DNA from: Faucicola sp902506215
Lineage (GTDB): Bacteria; Pseudomonadota; Gammaproteobacteria; Pseudomonadales; Moraxellaceae
Direction: 5' to 3'
NCBI GenBank assembly: GCA_016888885.1
Contig: CP069437.1
Span: 2,294,001-2,358,000, forward strand
Length of the DNA: 64,000 nt
Numbering within the stretch: the first letter of the stretch is position 1; every line of letters starts with the position of its first letter. Shown here piece by piece: positions 1 to 7,376 of the stretch. The notes under the pieces are model-generated. The model was not told the DNA's origin and made no database searches. It worked only from the letters and a program-made list of their open reading frames with translations. The position numbers were made by a program, and so were the translations under genes.

Positions 1-1245
1 GATTTCTCTACTCGCTGTTTACAAGCATCTACCTCCACGCCGACACGTTGGGAAAGGGCAAAAAACCGCTTTTTTTCAACCTTTGACCTAGAATGGGAAC
101 CCACCATTCGCAGGCTTAAACAAGAATCTCGCAACAAAATCGGCGCGACCAAATGGCGACTTTGGGACTTGCAACAAGATGGACAACAAGAACCCGAACC
201 CGATTGGAATGCTCAGCAAGATTTTTTTAAACAACACGCCTTAACCCCAGAGTTTATCCAGCAATTACGCCTACAATCGGACGATACGCTTGATTATCTC
301 GATGAAATCAGTGATGAAAATATTCCCCCAAATATTGTACAAAAATTAAAAACCTTTCAAGCCACTTTGCAAAAGGTCAGCGATAAATATGACGAAATGG
401 CGGAATTTTTAGCACTTTGTCCAGACGCTGGTTTTAACTATGAACAACTAGAGAGCCTACAGCGACAAGGTACAGACTTTATCAGCCTTGCTAAACAACT
501 ACAACATAACCAAGCCATCAAAGACCTTGCCAAAAAAATGGGGCGAAATTACATCGCCGAAGAGAAAAAACGCCAAATCAAAATTCCGCAAGCCAGTAAA
601 AGCGAAGTCCACGGCACACACCGCAGTGATGACCTGATGCGACTATTGCCAAGCGAATTGGCAAACCTAGAAGATGAAGATTTGGAAATGCTATTTTATG
701 CCAAACTGCTCGAAAAAAATCTCATCACCTATCAGCTATCAGGCATTACCAACGTTACCCAAGACGAAAGTTACCAACAACCCAAAACCACAGGTCCTGT
801 GGTGGCGTGTCTTGATACGTCAGGCAGTATGGGTGGTGAACCAATTGATAAAGCCAAAGCCTTACTATTCGCCATAGCCAACATCTTAAAACAAGAAAAA
901 CGCTCGCTGTATGTCATTTTATTTGGCTCAAGTGGTCAGCTAAAAGAATATCGCCTTGATGGGGCAGAAGATTTGGCAGGGCTGTTACATTTTCTTGAAC
1001 AGGGTTTCGGTGGTGGTACAGACTTTAAAACGCCTTTACAACGTTCAATGCAAATCATTGGCTCGCAAGATACCTACATTAAAGCCGATATCTTAATGTT
1101 ATCCGATGGCGATTGTCAGTTATCGAGCGGTTTTGCACAAAAGTTCCAATCGCAAAAACAAAAACTTGATTGCATGGTGTATTCGGTACTGTGTAATGGA
1201 CAAAGGGTAAGTGATAACTTTAGTGATGAAGTGACGGTACTATAA
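1..1245 (+). CDS. viaA: ViaA-like VWA-domain protein, 5' end outside window
   Basis: The frame is open from base 1, so the gene starts before the window; the first possible in-window start (TTG at 169) is not a real N-terminus. The C-terminal third is a von Willebrand A domain with a metal-ion-dependent adhesion site: DTSGSMGG from base 814, a downstream GGGTDF, and a later LSDGD. The upstream part is helical and charged. This arrangement, with the VWA domain at the C-terminus, is that of ViaA, the partner of the MoxR-type AAA+ ATPase RavA. A ravA-like gene would be expected just upstream, outside the window. The VWA domain and MIDAS are seen directly; the ViaA identity is inferred from overall resemblance. 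A more generic VWA protein remains possible. Confidence 0.75.
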   Translation, partial: DFSTRCLQASTSTPTRWERAKNRFFSTFDLEWEPTIRRLKQESRNKIGATKWRLWDLQQDGQQEPEPDWNAQQDFFKQHALTPEFIQQLRLQSDDTLDYLDEISDENIPPNIVQKLKTFQATLQKVSDKYDEMAEFLALCPDAGFNYEQLESLQRQGTDFISLAKQLQHNQAIKDLAKKMGRNYIAEEKKRQIKIPQASKSEVHGTHRSDDLMRLLPSELANLEDEDLEMLFYAKLLEKNLITYQLSGITNVTQDESYQQPKTTGPVVACLDTSGSMGGEPIDKAKALLFAIANILKQEKRSLYVILFGSSGQLKEYRLDGAEDLAGLLHFLEQGFGGGTDFKTPLQRSMQIIGSQDTYIKADILMLSDGDCQLSSGFAQKFQSQKQKLDCMVYSVLCNGQRVSDNFSDEVTVL

Positions 1246-1447
1246 GAATATAAGTATTAATCACAGGTGAAAAGGTGGTAGTTTGGCTCATGTCTGCCTT
1301 TGACATAAAGCCTGCATTTCATCTTGCTATCGTCAGTGATAACGCCACACGCCGAAAAACCGAAATCGAAAAAGAAACCAGTTTTCGCCAAGAATGGTAT
1401 CCATAGAGCTATCGACCTGCCAATAGGTTGGTAGCACATTTACAATT

Positions 1448-2809
1448 TCATCTACGCAATGAGGTGTTTACCATCCTACTAACATTGGTATTGATATCAC
1501 GCTGCACATCTGCTATTAACGCCTTATGAATCGGATAATCATTGATGATCGCTAACAGATGCTCAGCGGTAATCACGACTTGCTCTACTATTGCTTTAGC
1601 ATGGCTAGTCTTAATATCCGCCAATTTGGCAAGCTTCAACAAATTAGAAAGCGTAGGATTTTGAGCCTCGCCACATACATCCATCTGGTGATAACCGTTA
1701 ATGCCTGTATTGTAGGTCACATCATAAACGGGGGCGAGTCGCCAGTTACCATGCTTATCCATCATGAATGAAAAGTTTTTGCTATGATCGTCTTTATTAT
1801 TCATCACCACATTAAACACAACGTGGCGATACGCCTGCTCAACCTGTGCTTGTGATTGTGTCATCATTCGCACGCATCGTAAATATGACAAATAATCCAA
1901 TGAGGGTAGACGAAAATCTAGGTCAAGCAAACCAGCCAGCGTATGAATATGTACCCGCTCAAGAGTTGATTTTCTTTGATGATCTTTTTCATTACCTTGG
2001 CTTGATATTGTATTTGACACCCTGTCAAACCGCTCTACGCCAAATGCCGCATGGTTGCTATCAATATTAAAATAATGATGTTTAGGTATGACCAGCCCTG
2101 CTTGGGTCGCCATATCGGCATAAAGTGCCTCAAGCAGACACACGCTTTTATCTTCATGCTGTGCAGGAAACTTGATGAGCCAAGGTGTGGCGTGATTCGT
2201 GTCATCTGGATGAGTATTATGCTGATACGTTTGTTTCAAATCGGTACTGATAGTTTGTGTGTCTATATCAAACATCACTAGGGCTTTAGGTCTTGCACCT
2301 TGTGGTGAACCGCCAACCACGATTAACTCAGCTAAAATCTCGCTATCTTGACCAGATAAAATCTTCTCATTTGCTTGAGCAATTTGACTTAGACTTAGTT
2401 CAGCATCATCGGTGGTACTATGATGTATAGGTCTAAAACTGAGTGCCCCCATGGCTCTGTCACCTATGTATGCCAACCGATGCAAGACGTTCACATCATT
2501 AACCGCTACAGAAAGTTCTTTGCGAAAAAAACGATCCATCAACAACATACCCCAACCATCAGGTAAACTATCAGCAATCAAGCCACATAAATAGTGCGAG
2601 GAGTGATGTTTACCTTGGTAAAGCTTGGATTGTAACGGCATCTCAATGGGCGATAACTCATAACCCGATGCCAGCCATGAAGGGTCATAGCCAAATACAG
2701 GTCGGTTGTTTTGTAAGGTGACGTAACCAATTAAACGGTGTTCACCAAACCCATCGTAATAAACCTCAATGGCATCTATTGATGATTGAAAGATTTTCTG
2801 AATAGCCAT
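1448..2809 (-). CDS. hipA: HipA-type serine/threonine kinase toxin
   Basis: A 453-residue protein with the HipA N-terminal and C-terminal kinase domains. Visible motifs are GGSPQGARPKA (about 166-176), the ATP-binding glycine-rich loop; GVERFDR (257-263); the catalytic loop NNKDDHSKNF (337-346) with D341 as likely general base; and APVYDVT (359-365) with D363 in the Mg-binding position. HipA kinases phosphorylate a translation component (GltX in E. coli) and cause growth arrest or persistence. The gene lies 64 bp downstream of an HTH gene of hipB type on the same strand, the usual antitoxin-toxin order. Length is normal for the family, and no motif is missing. Its actual substrate cannot be told from sequence. 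Confidence 0.9.
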   Translation of the reverse strand: MAIQKIFQSSIDAIEVYYDGFGEHRLIGYVTLQNNRPVFGYDPSWLASGYELSPIEMPLQSKLYQGKHHSSHYLCGLIADSLPDGWGMLLMDRFFRKELSVAVNDVNVLHRLAYIGDRAMGALSFRPIHHSTTDDAELSLSQIAQANEKILSGQDSEILAELIVVGGSPQGARPKALVMFDIDTQTISTDLKQTYQHNTHPDDTNHATPWLIKFPAQHEDKSVCLLEALYADMATQAGLVIPKHHYFNIDSNHAAFGVERFDRVSNTISSQGNEKDHQRKSTLERVHIHTLAGLLDLDFRLPSLDYLSYLRCVRMMTQSQAQVEQAYRHVVFNVVMNNKDDHSKNFSFMMDKHGNWRLAPVYDVTYNTGINGYHQMDVCGEAQNPTLSNLLKLAKLADIKTSHAKAIVEQVVITAEHLLAIINDYPIHKALIADVQRDINTNVSRMVNTSLRR

Positions 2810-2873
2810 ATCCTTTCACTTCCTCTCACATCTCGTGGCTAAATACCAAATTGTAGTCTAATATCCATATCAC

Positions 2874-3173
2874 TTACGATTTGCTTGAAGCCCGTTTGCG
2901 TGACGTTTTTTGTGCAATCACTTCATCGATCGTCTTAGGGTTATTCGCAAACAGGTTGGCAAATTCATTGACTAGCCCTACCGACATGGCATAGCGGATA
3001 ACGTTATCGAGCGTTCCTCCTTCTCCTGACTCAATACGAGAAATGGTACTTAGTCCAATGCCTGCCTTTTGGGAGAGTTCAGCTTGCGTCAAATTTTGGT
3101 ACAAACGCTGTTGCTTCAGGCGTTTGCCCAAAATATCAGTAATTTCAGAGGGCGTATAAAAGTCAAATCGCAT
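2874..3173 (-). CDS. hipB: HipB-type XRE-family antitoxin/repressor
   Basis: A 99-residue protein with one Cro/C1-type helix-turn-helix at about residues 15-70: LGKRLKQQRLYQNLTQAELSQKAGIG is followed by LSTISRIESGEGG, where the recognition helix is expected. The tail is basic and short. In hipBA systems HipB binds HipA, neutralises the kinase, and represses the shared promoter. Here it is the first gene of the pair, consistent with autoregulation. The start at 3173 leaves an AT-rich 480-bp upstream region in which the promoter should lie. A stand-alone XRE regulator is possible, but the adjacent HipA makes the antitoxin reading by far the likeliest. Confidence 0.87.
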   Translation of the reverse strand: MRFDFYTPSEITDILGKRLKQQRLYQNLTQAELSQKAGIGLSTISRIESGEGGTLDNVIRYAMSVGLVNEFANLFANNPKTIDEVIAQKTSRKRASSKS

Positions 3174-3655
3174 ACTAAGTTACTATCTCGTAATTATTCA
3201 TTTTTGATTGTTTATTTACTATTTTAGCATTTAATCATTCAATTATGAATTATTATATGATATTTTCCTGATTTTAAGGATGTTTTTTAATCCACATTCT
3301 CAAAACAACCCCCAAGCAGGATTATGAGATTTTTATCTACAAGTGCAGTGGAAAAAGCGAAAACTTAATTGACAATCATTGTCAATTGATTTGCCAAACC
3401 AATGCTTCTAAAAGTCATTTTAGGAATAATCCAAGAATAGGTTGTATAAAAATTAACCTGCCATTCATATAGCAAAGTAATGAAATTGATAACAGTTTAA
3501 TTTGATTTTATAAAGCTAAATCTGATATTTTTGAAATAATATAAATGATTATCACAATCTAATGTCTACTTTATTATTTAAAAAACTGAACATTTTAATA
3601 AGACAATAGTTTTTAATATTAAATTATAATAATAAATTAAATTAAATTTAATTAA
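3174..3655. promoter_or_regulatory. AT-rich intergenic region with a 21-bp perfect palindrome
   Basis: No gene is seen in these 480 bp between hipB and the IS5 element. The region is very AT-rich and must hold the hipBA promoter near 3180-3260. At 3368-3388 lies a perfect palindrome, with arms AATTGACAAT and ATTGTCAATT around a single central C. This is a strong operator-like site, but it is about 195 bp upstream of hipB, so its regulator and target are unknown. Confidence 0.5.
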
Positions 3656-4905
3656 GAGACCTTTGCACAAACCAGCGACCATCTCTCGACACCAATTTCA
3701 AACTCAACTAAAAACTGGAATTGGTGTTAAAGAAGCGAAAAAAGTCACCGAATTGGCATAAAAGTCTCCCAAATTGCAGTCAATTAACGTCTATTGGCTA
3801 GTTTTACCAACCAACAGACACAATAACCCTAAGGCAGTCCGTATTTTCGTTTCAAGCTTAGGGCGGTTTTTAAATTATGCACAATGCTAGCAAGCAAGGT
3901 ACTGGTATGAAATTGCATTAAGCCAAGATGACGAGCCTTGCTCATCCCATAATGCAATTTAAAATGACCGAATACCCGTTCTACCGTATTTCTGGTTTGG
4001 CTCTTTTGGGTATTGGTACGTTTTTGTTGTTCGGTAAGTGGTGTATTGCGCCATGCTCTATCATGAATATGATTTTTTATCGGTGGTTCATGCTCGGCAA
4101 GGTAGTCATCATGGGCTTGGCTTTTATACGCACTGTCAGCATACACAGCTGATTCATCATCTGTTAACAGCGTGGTAAAACATTGGGAATCATGGACATT
4201 GGCAGGGGTAGTTTCAACCTTTTTGACAAAGCTGTCTTCATCACAGTTGAGATGAATTTTAAAGCCGTAGGTGGTTTTTACTTTACCTGTACTGTCTTTT
4301 TTACTGACATAGGCGGCTTCGTTATCTTGGGTATTGTCGGTGTGTTTGCCTTTCTTAGGTCGTTTGTTTTTAGCTTCAACGATACTGGCATCGATGATGC
4401 TGACACTGCCCGCTTTGATAAAAATGTTTTGTTGGGCTAGTTGCTCATTGATTTGGTTGAACAATGGTTCAATCAGTCTAAGCTCACCTAGGTGTTTGTG
4501 GTATCGCCAAATGGTGCTATGGTCGGGTACATCATCCGTTAATGATAGGCCAACAAAGCGACGAAATAGTAAGTCTCGTGCCAGTTGTTTTTCCATGGCT
4601 GGATCCGATAGGTTATAGAGTTTTTGTAAGAGTAATACTTTAAACATGATGACAGGGTGAAAGGCAGATTCCCCACGCTCACTGCTATGAACGTGGCGTA
4701 AGGTTTGCTCGATAGTTTGCCAGTCAATTAGGTTGTGTAGTTCATCTAATTCTTCGATGGCTTTGTGAGCGTTAATGAGACTGTCTGCTAGGGAGAGTTG
4801 CCCTGTTTGTTTCCATGCCATAGTCGTGTCTTTTGCTAGGTGATTGATTTTATTGTATTATACCAATTTAATGGACTTTTGTGTGTTTATTCGTGCAAAG
4901 GTTTC
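3656..4905 (-). mobile_element. IS5-type insertion sequence, complete
   Basis: A 1,250-bp element with imperfect terminal inverted repeats: GAGACCTTTGCACAAA at the left end and, read inward from the right, GAAACCTTTGCACGAA. It contains one intact transposase on the minus strand. A possible TTAA duplication flanks it, but the ends do not align cleanly enough to be sure. A second, truncated copy in the opposite orientation starts at 27431, with one visible base difference in the shared non-coding end, so both are recent arrivals. Confidence 0.9.
3829..4821 (-). CDS. IS5-family DDE transposase
   Basis: A 330-residue transposase that catalyses cut-and-paste movement of its own element. The N-terminal DUF772-type region includes a SERGESAFHP segment. 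The catalytic triad is visible as SIIDASIVEAK (first Asp), VYADSAYKS (second Asp) and RNTVERVFGHFK (Glu), the spacing typical of the IS5 group. The frame is intact and the start, ATGGCATGG, lies about 85 bp inside the nearer inverted repeat. It should be functional. It faces away from the CRISPR island that begins to its right. Confidence 0.93.
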   Translation of the reverse strand: MAWKQTGQLSLADSLINAHKAIEELDELHNLIDWQTIEQTLRHVHSSERGESAFHPVIMFKVLLLQKLYNLSDPAMEKQLARDLLFRRFVGLSLTDDVPDHSTIWRYHKHLGELRLIEPLFNQINEQLAQQNIFIKAGSVSIIDASIVEAKNKRPKKGKHTDNTQDNEAAYVSKKDSTGKVKTTYGFKIHLNCDEDSFVKKVETTPANVHDSQCFTTLLTDDESAVYADSAYKSQAHDDYLAEHEPPIKNHIHDRAWRNTPLTEQQKRTNTQKSQTRNTVERVFGHFKLHYGMSKARHLGLMQFHTSTLLASIVHNLKTALSLKRKYGLP

Positions 4906-5127
4906 ATTAATAAAAATAATATAAATTTCAGCCTTATCCATCAAAAACATCAGAAGAGTGGGGGTAAAAAACACGCAATATTGCGTGACCAAACTACAAA
5001 ATGATTTTTTAATTGTCATTAAATCGCATTAATGTTATTTTGAAACACCTACTTGAAACCCACTCGTATCAAAGCTTTGAGTATTAAAGTACATTAATAT
5101 CAAATAGGGTAGATTGGTCTAGCGACT
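4906..5127. other. Intergenic stretch with a 16-bp palindrome
   Basis: No coding sequence is seen. The only structure found is a perfect 16-bp palindrome, CACGCAATATTGCGTG, at 4972-4987, which could be an operator or a small hairpin. The stretch joins the IS5 element to the tRNA remnant. Confidence 0.4.
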
Positions 5128-5172
5128 TTGACATGGTGGGGGTCGTCTGTTCGAGTCAGATTATGCCTACCA
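5128..5172 (+). pseudogene. 3' half of a tRNA gene (tRNA-Val, GAC type), likely attachment-site remnant
   Basis: The sequence from TTGACATGG to GCCTACCA reads as the anticodon loop (TTGACAT), the 3' side of an anticodon stem (GGTGG), a variable loop, a T arm (TCTG TTCGAGT CAGA), the acceptor 3' strand TATGCCT, discriminator A and CCA. The expected 5' half is missing: upstream bases do not supply the partner strands CCACC or AGGCATA. A tRNA 3' end without its 5' half is what integrative elements leave at their far attachment site. The Val assignment rests on the GAC anticodon position and is moderately sure. Confidence 0.65.
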
Positions 5173-5178
5173 TATTCC

Positions 5179-5210
5179 AAAAGCCCTAGTCGATTGATTG
5201 GGGCTTTTTT
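5179..5210 (+). terminator. Rho-independent terminator after the tRNA remnant
   Basis: AAAAGCCC and GGGGCTTTTTT form a stem around a short loop, ending in a T run just after the tRNA 3' end. It was probably carried along with the tRNA 3' sequence. Confidence 0.7.
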
Positions 5211-5306
5211 ATTGCAGTGATATCAAAGGTTTACGTGGTTTTTCGAGGATTGAAATTTTGACCACTTTTGTGATTTTGGGCACCTTTTTTACTACAGAAA
5301 TTGAAT

Positions 5307-5336
5307 GGTGACCAAAAGGTGACCATTTGGTGACCA
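5307..5336 (+). repeat. Three GGTGACCA direct repeats at exact 11-bp spacing
   Basis: GGTGACCA occurs at 5307, 5318 and 5329, one helical turn apart, 135 bp after the tRNA remnant. An inverted partial copy (TGGTCAC) occurs near 5379. Phased short repeats beside a tRNA attachment site resemble arm-type integrase or excisionase binding sites. No integrase gene is found nearby. Confidence 0.6.
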
Positions 5337-5423
5337 CGCATTTTTTTAAGAATTTTAATTTCACACCCACTTATTTTTGGTCACTTTAGTAAAAATAAAT
5401 AAACTTCACTGTTTTACTAATTA

Positions 5424-6105
5424 AGACTCAGCCGCCTATGTGGCGGTGAAGGCTCTTAAAGCACTGGGAATCATCAGTCGAGATTTCTAAGCCGCCTGTG
5501 TGGCGGTGAATGGCTTGGGTTTGGCAAATAAGCAGACACATACTTTCTAAGCCGCCTGTGTGGCGGTGAATCATTTTTAGCACATACCAGTTTAAAGTTT
5601 TCATTTCTAAGCCGCCTGTGTGGCGGTGAATTTTGCCTATCTTTGACGTCTTTGACGTTAAAATCAAAAATATTTCTAAGCCGCCTGTGTGGCGGTGAAT
5701 AACATTCTATCACATAATGCTTGATTGATTGTTTTCTAAGCCGCCTGTGTGGCGGTGAATTCAAAGACTTTGCCAATCGCATCAATTATATCTTTCTAAG
5801 CCGCCTGTGTGGCGGTGAATCGATTCAATGGCGTATCACGATTTTAGAGAATTTTCTAAGCCGCCTGTGTGGCGGTGAATGCATGGGCTTGGGTGTCTTT
5901 ACAAGTGCAATTTTTCTAAGCCGCCTGTGTGGCGGTGAATCTATTATGCTAGTTGGGTCAAAAGGCGTATCTTTTCTAAGCCGCCTGTGTGGCGGTGAAT
6001 GTCACGAAAGTTTATCAATACGGTTCATTTAGTTTCTAAGCCGCCTGTGTGGCGGTGAATTGTTTCCAGCTTATTTATTGTATAGATATTTTTTTTCTAA
6101 GCCGC
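5424..6105 (-). CRISPR. Orphan type I-F CRISPR array, about 11 spacers
   Basis: The 28-bp repeat begins TTTCTAAGCCGCC and ends GGCGGTGAAT on the plus strand. Its reverse complement ends GGCTTAGAAA, as in type I-F repeats. Repeat starts are 5424, 5484, 5544, 5604, 5673, 5733, 5793, 5853, 5913, 5973 and 6033, plus a 12-bp truncated repeat at 6094-6105. The first repeat is degenerate (CCTATG, different ends), which marks the trailer end, so the array reads on the minus strand. Spacers are 32 nt except 5632-5672 (41 nt) and 6061-6093 (33 nt). No leader and no I-F effector genes remain; the leader side is fused to a cas1 fragment. Confidence 0.95.
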
Positions 6106-6222
6106 TTTTTGCATGACGCGGCAGTATTGTAGGTAGTAAATATTGGCACGTTTGGAGTGCAGGATGGTCTTTAAGTCAGAAGACGTAAAGCTATTGTCGG
6201 TATAGGGATTGGCGTTTGACAT
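6097..6222 (-). pseudogene. cas1: Truncated type I-F cas1 (first ~38 codons), fused to a CRISPR repeat
   Basis: The minus strand from ATG at 6222 encodes 41 residues. After a short variable start it contains SSDLKTILHSKRANIYYLQY followed by CRVM, which strongly resembles the N-terminus of type I-F Cas1, the integrase of the adaptation complex. The frame then runs through QKAA to a TAG that is itself made by the truncated repeat, whose minus-strand sequence is GCGGCTTAGAAA. Everything from about codon 38 of cas1 to the array leader, including cas2-3, the csy genes and cas6f, is missing. One deletion between cas1 and the array explains this. The product cannot be active because the catalytic domain is gone. 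Confidence 0.85.
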
Positions 6223-6292
6223 GATAGAGATGACATAAGTTGATTTTTCTTTAGTCTGTCAAACCATGTTCATGAATGCAATAGGGTATTTA

Positions 6293-7343
6293 TAGTAAAA
6301 CGACAAGTAGTGACGTTTAGAAAAATTTAATCTCATAACTTGTAGTAGTAGGGTGTTTATCTATAGTTAAACCTATATTATAATGAACACAATTTAAATT
6401 TTCATAGATAGTGCCATGCCGAACCTATACGACCAAGACCTAAGAAAGCGCACCATCGCCTACTGGCAAGAAACGAACAACAAAAGTAAAACCGCTCGTA
6501 CCTTTGGTATCTGTCGCAATACCCTAGACAGTTGGATAGATTTGTATCAAGAACAAGGTAATACCCAGCCTAAAAAAGCACAACCAACCGGCGTAAAACA
6601 CATCATAACCGACCTTATTGCTTTTGAACAATACGTCAAATCTCAGGAATTTGACACCGCTAAACAGCTACGAGAACAATATTTAAAAGACCATCCTGAT
6701 GTCAGTATATCCTACAATGCGTTTGTCGATACCTTGCATCGTATCAACTGGACATTTAAAAAAAGACCTTTACCTTTAAAGAAGCCGACCCTGTAAAACA
6801 ACAAGGTTTTAGCGTATGTTTAGCTATCATGGCGTTTTGGTTTGGGTTATCCAATATCTTATTCATGGATGAAACAGGCTTTTACCAAAGACAAAGTTAT
6901 CAGCGTAGTTGGTCACCTGTTGGCAAACCCTGCTATGCTAAAATTGAGGCCAACAAAGGTAAACGGTTAAATCTAATTGGTGCAATGAGTATGGCTGAAT
7001 TTAAACTGATTGCACCTGTGACCTTTGAAGGTGGGTGTAAGCGTGATACGGTAGAAAATTGGCTTCACACGCTTGGTCAATCTTTGCCTAAACATGAACT
7101 CGACAGCTACCCACAGCGTTTTTTAATCATGGATAATGCAAGGTTTCATCGGGGTGGCAATTTAAATCAGATTGCTAAACAATATAATTTAACCTTGTTA
7201 TACTTACCGCCATATTCCCCTGAGTTAAATCCTGTAGAGAATAAGTGGGCGGTAGTGAAGCAAAATGTGCAACTGTCTATGAGTCAGTTTGAGTCACTCA
7301 ATGACTGTGTTATTCATTGTTCAGTTTAATTTAGGATTTACTA
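6293..7343 (+). mobile_element. IS630-type element between the two CRISPR arrays
   Basis: The terminal inverted repeats are TAGTAAAACGAC on the left and, inward from the right, TAGTAAATCCT. TA dinucleotides flank both ends (6291-6292, 7344-7345), as expected for IS630/Tc1-type insertion. The element lies about 70 bp upstream of the cas1-F remnant and ends 33 bp before the first I-C repeat, so it separates the two CRISPR loci. Confidence 0.82.
6416..7329 (+). CDS. IS630-family transposase in two frames (candidate -1 frameshift)
   Basis: Frame one (6416-6796) encodes an N-terminal helix-turn-helix region (KSKTARTFGICRNTLDSWID). Frame two, open through 6766-7329, encodes the DDE catalytic part: LFMDETGFY, FLIMDNARFHRG, then LPPYSPELNPVENKWAVVK. 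The frames overlap at a run of seven A residues (6758-6764, context TTTAAAAAAAGA), and a -1 shift there joins them into one protein of about 304 residues. Some IS630 relatives are known to use frameshifting, so this may be programmed; a simple inactivating indel is the alternative. The C-terminus is slightly shorter than in many IS630 transposases. Confidence 0.8.
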
Positions 7344-7376
7344 TATTAAGAGACTAGCCCTAAATAAATCTGACTA

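Noticed and set aside
1257..1439. 60-codon minus-strand frame between the ViaA-like gene and hipA
   Set aside because: No recognisable domain, no clear ribosome binding site, and it lies in a short convergent gap; chance frame is likelier.
5101..5172. Complete tRNA gene
   Set aside because: The 5' half does not supply partners for the acceptor or anticodon stems, so only a 3' remnant is called.
5428..6032. Reading frames with repeated SPPHRRLR or FLSRLCGGE segments
   Set aside because: They are translations of the type I-F repeats.
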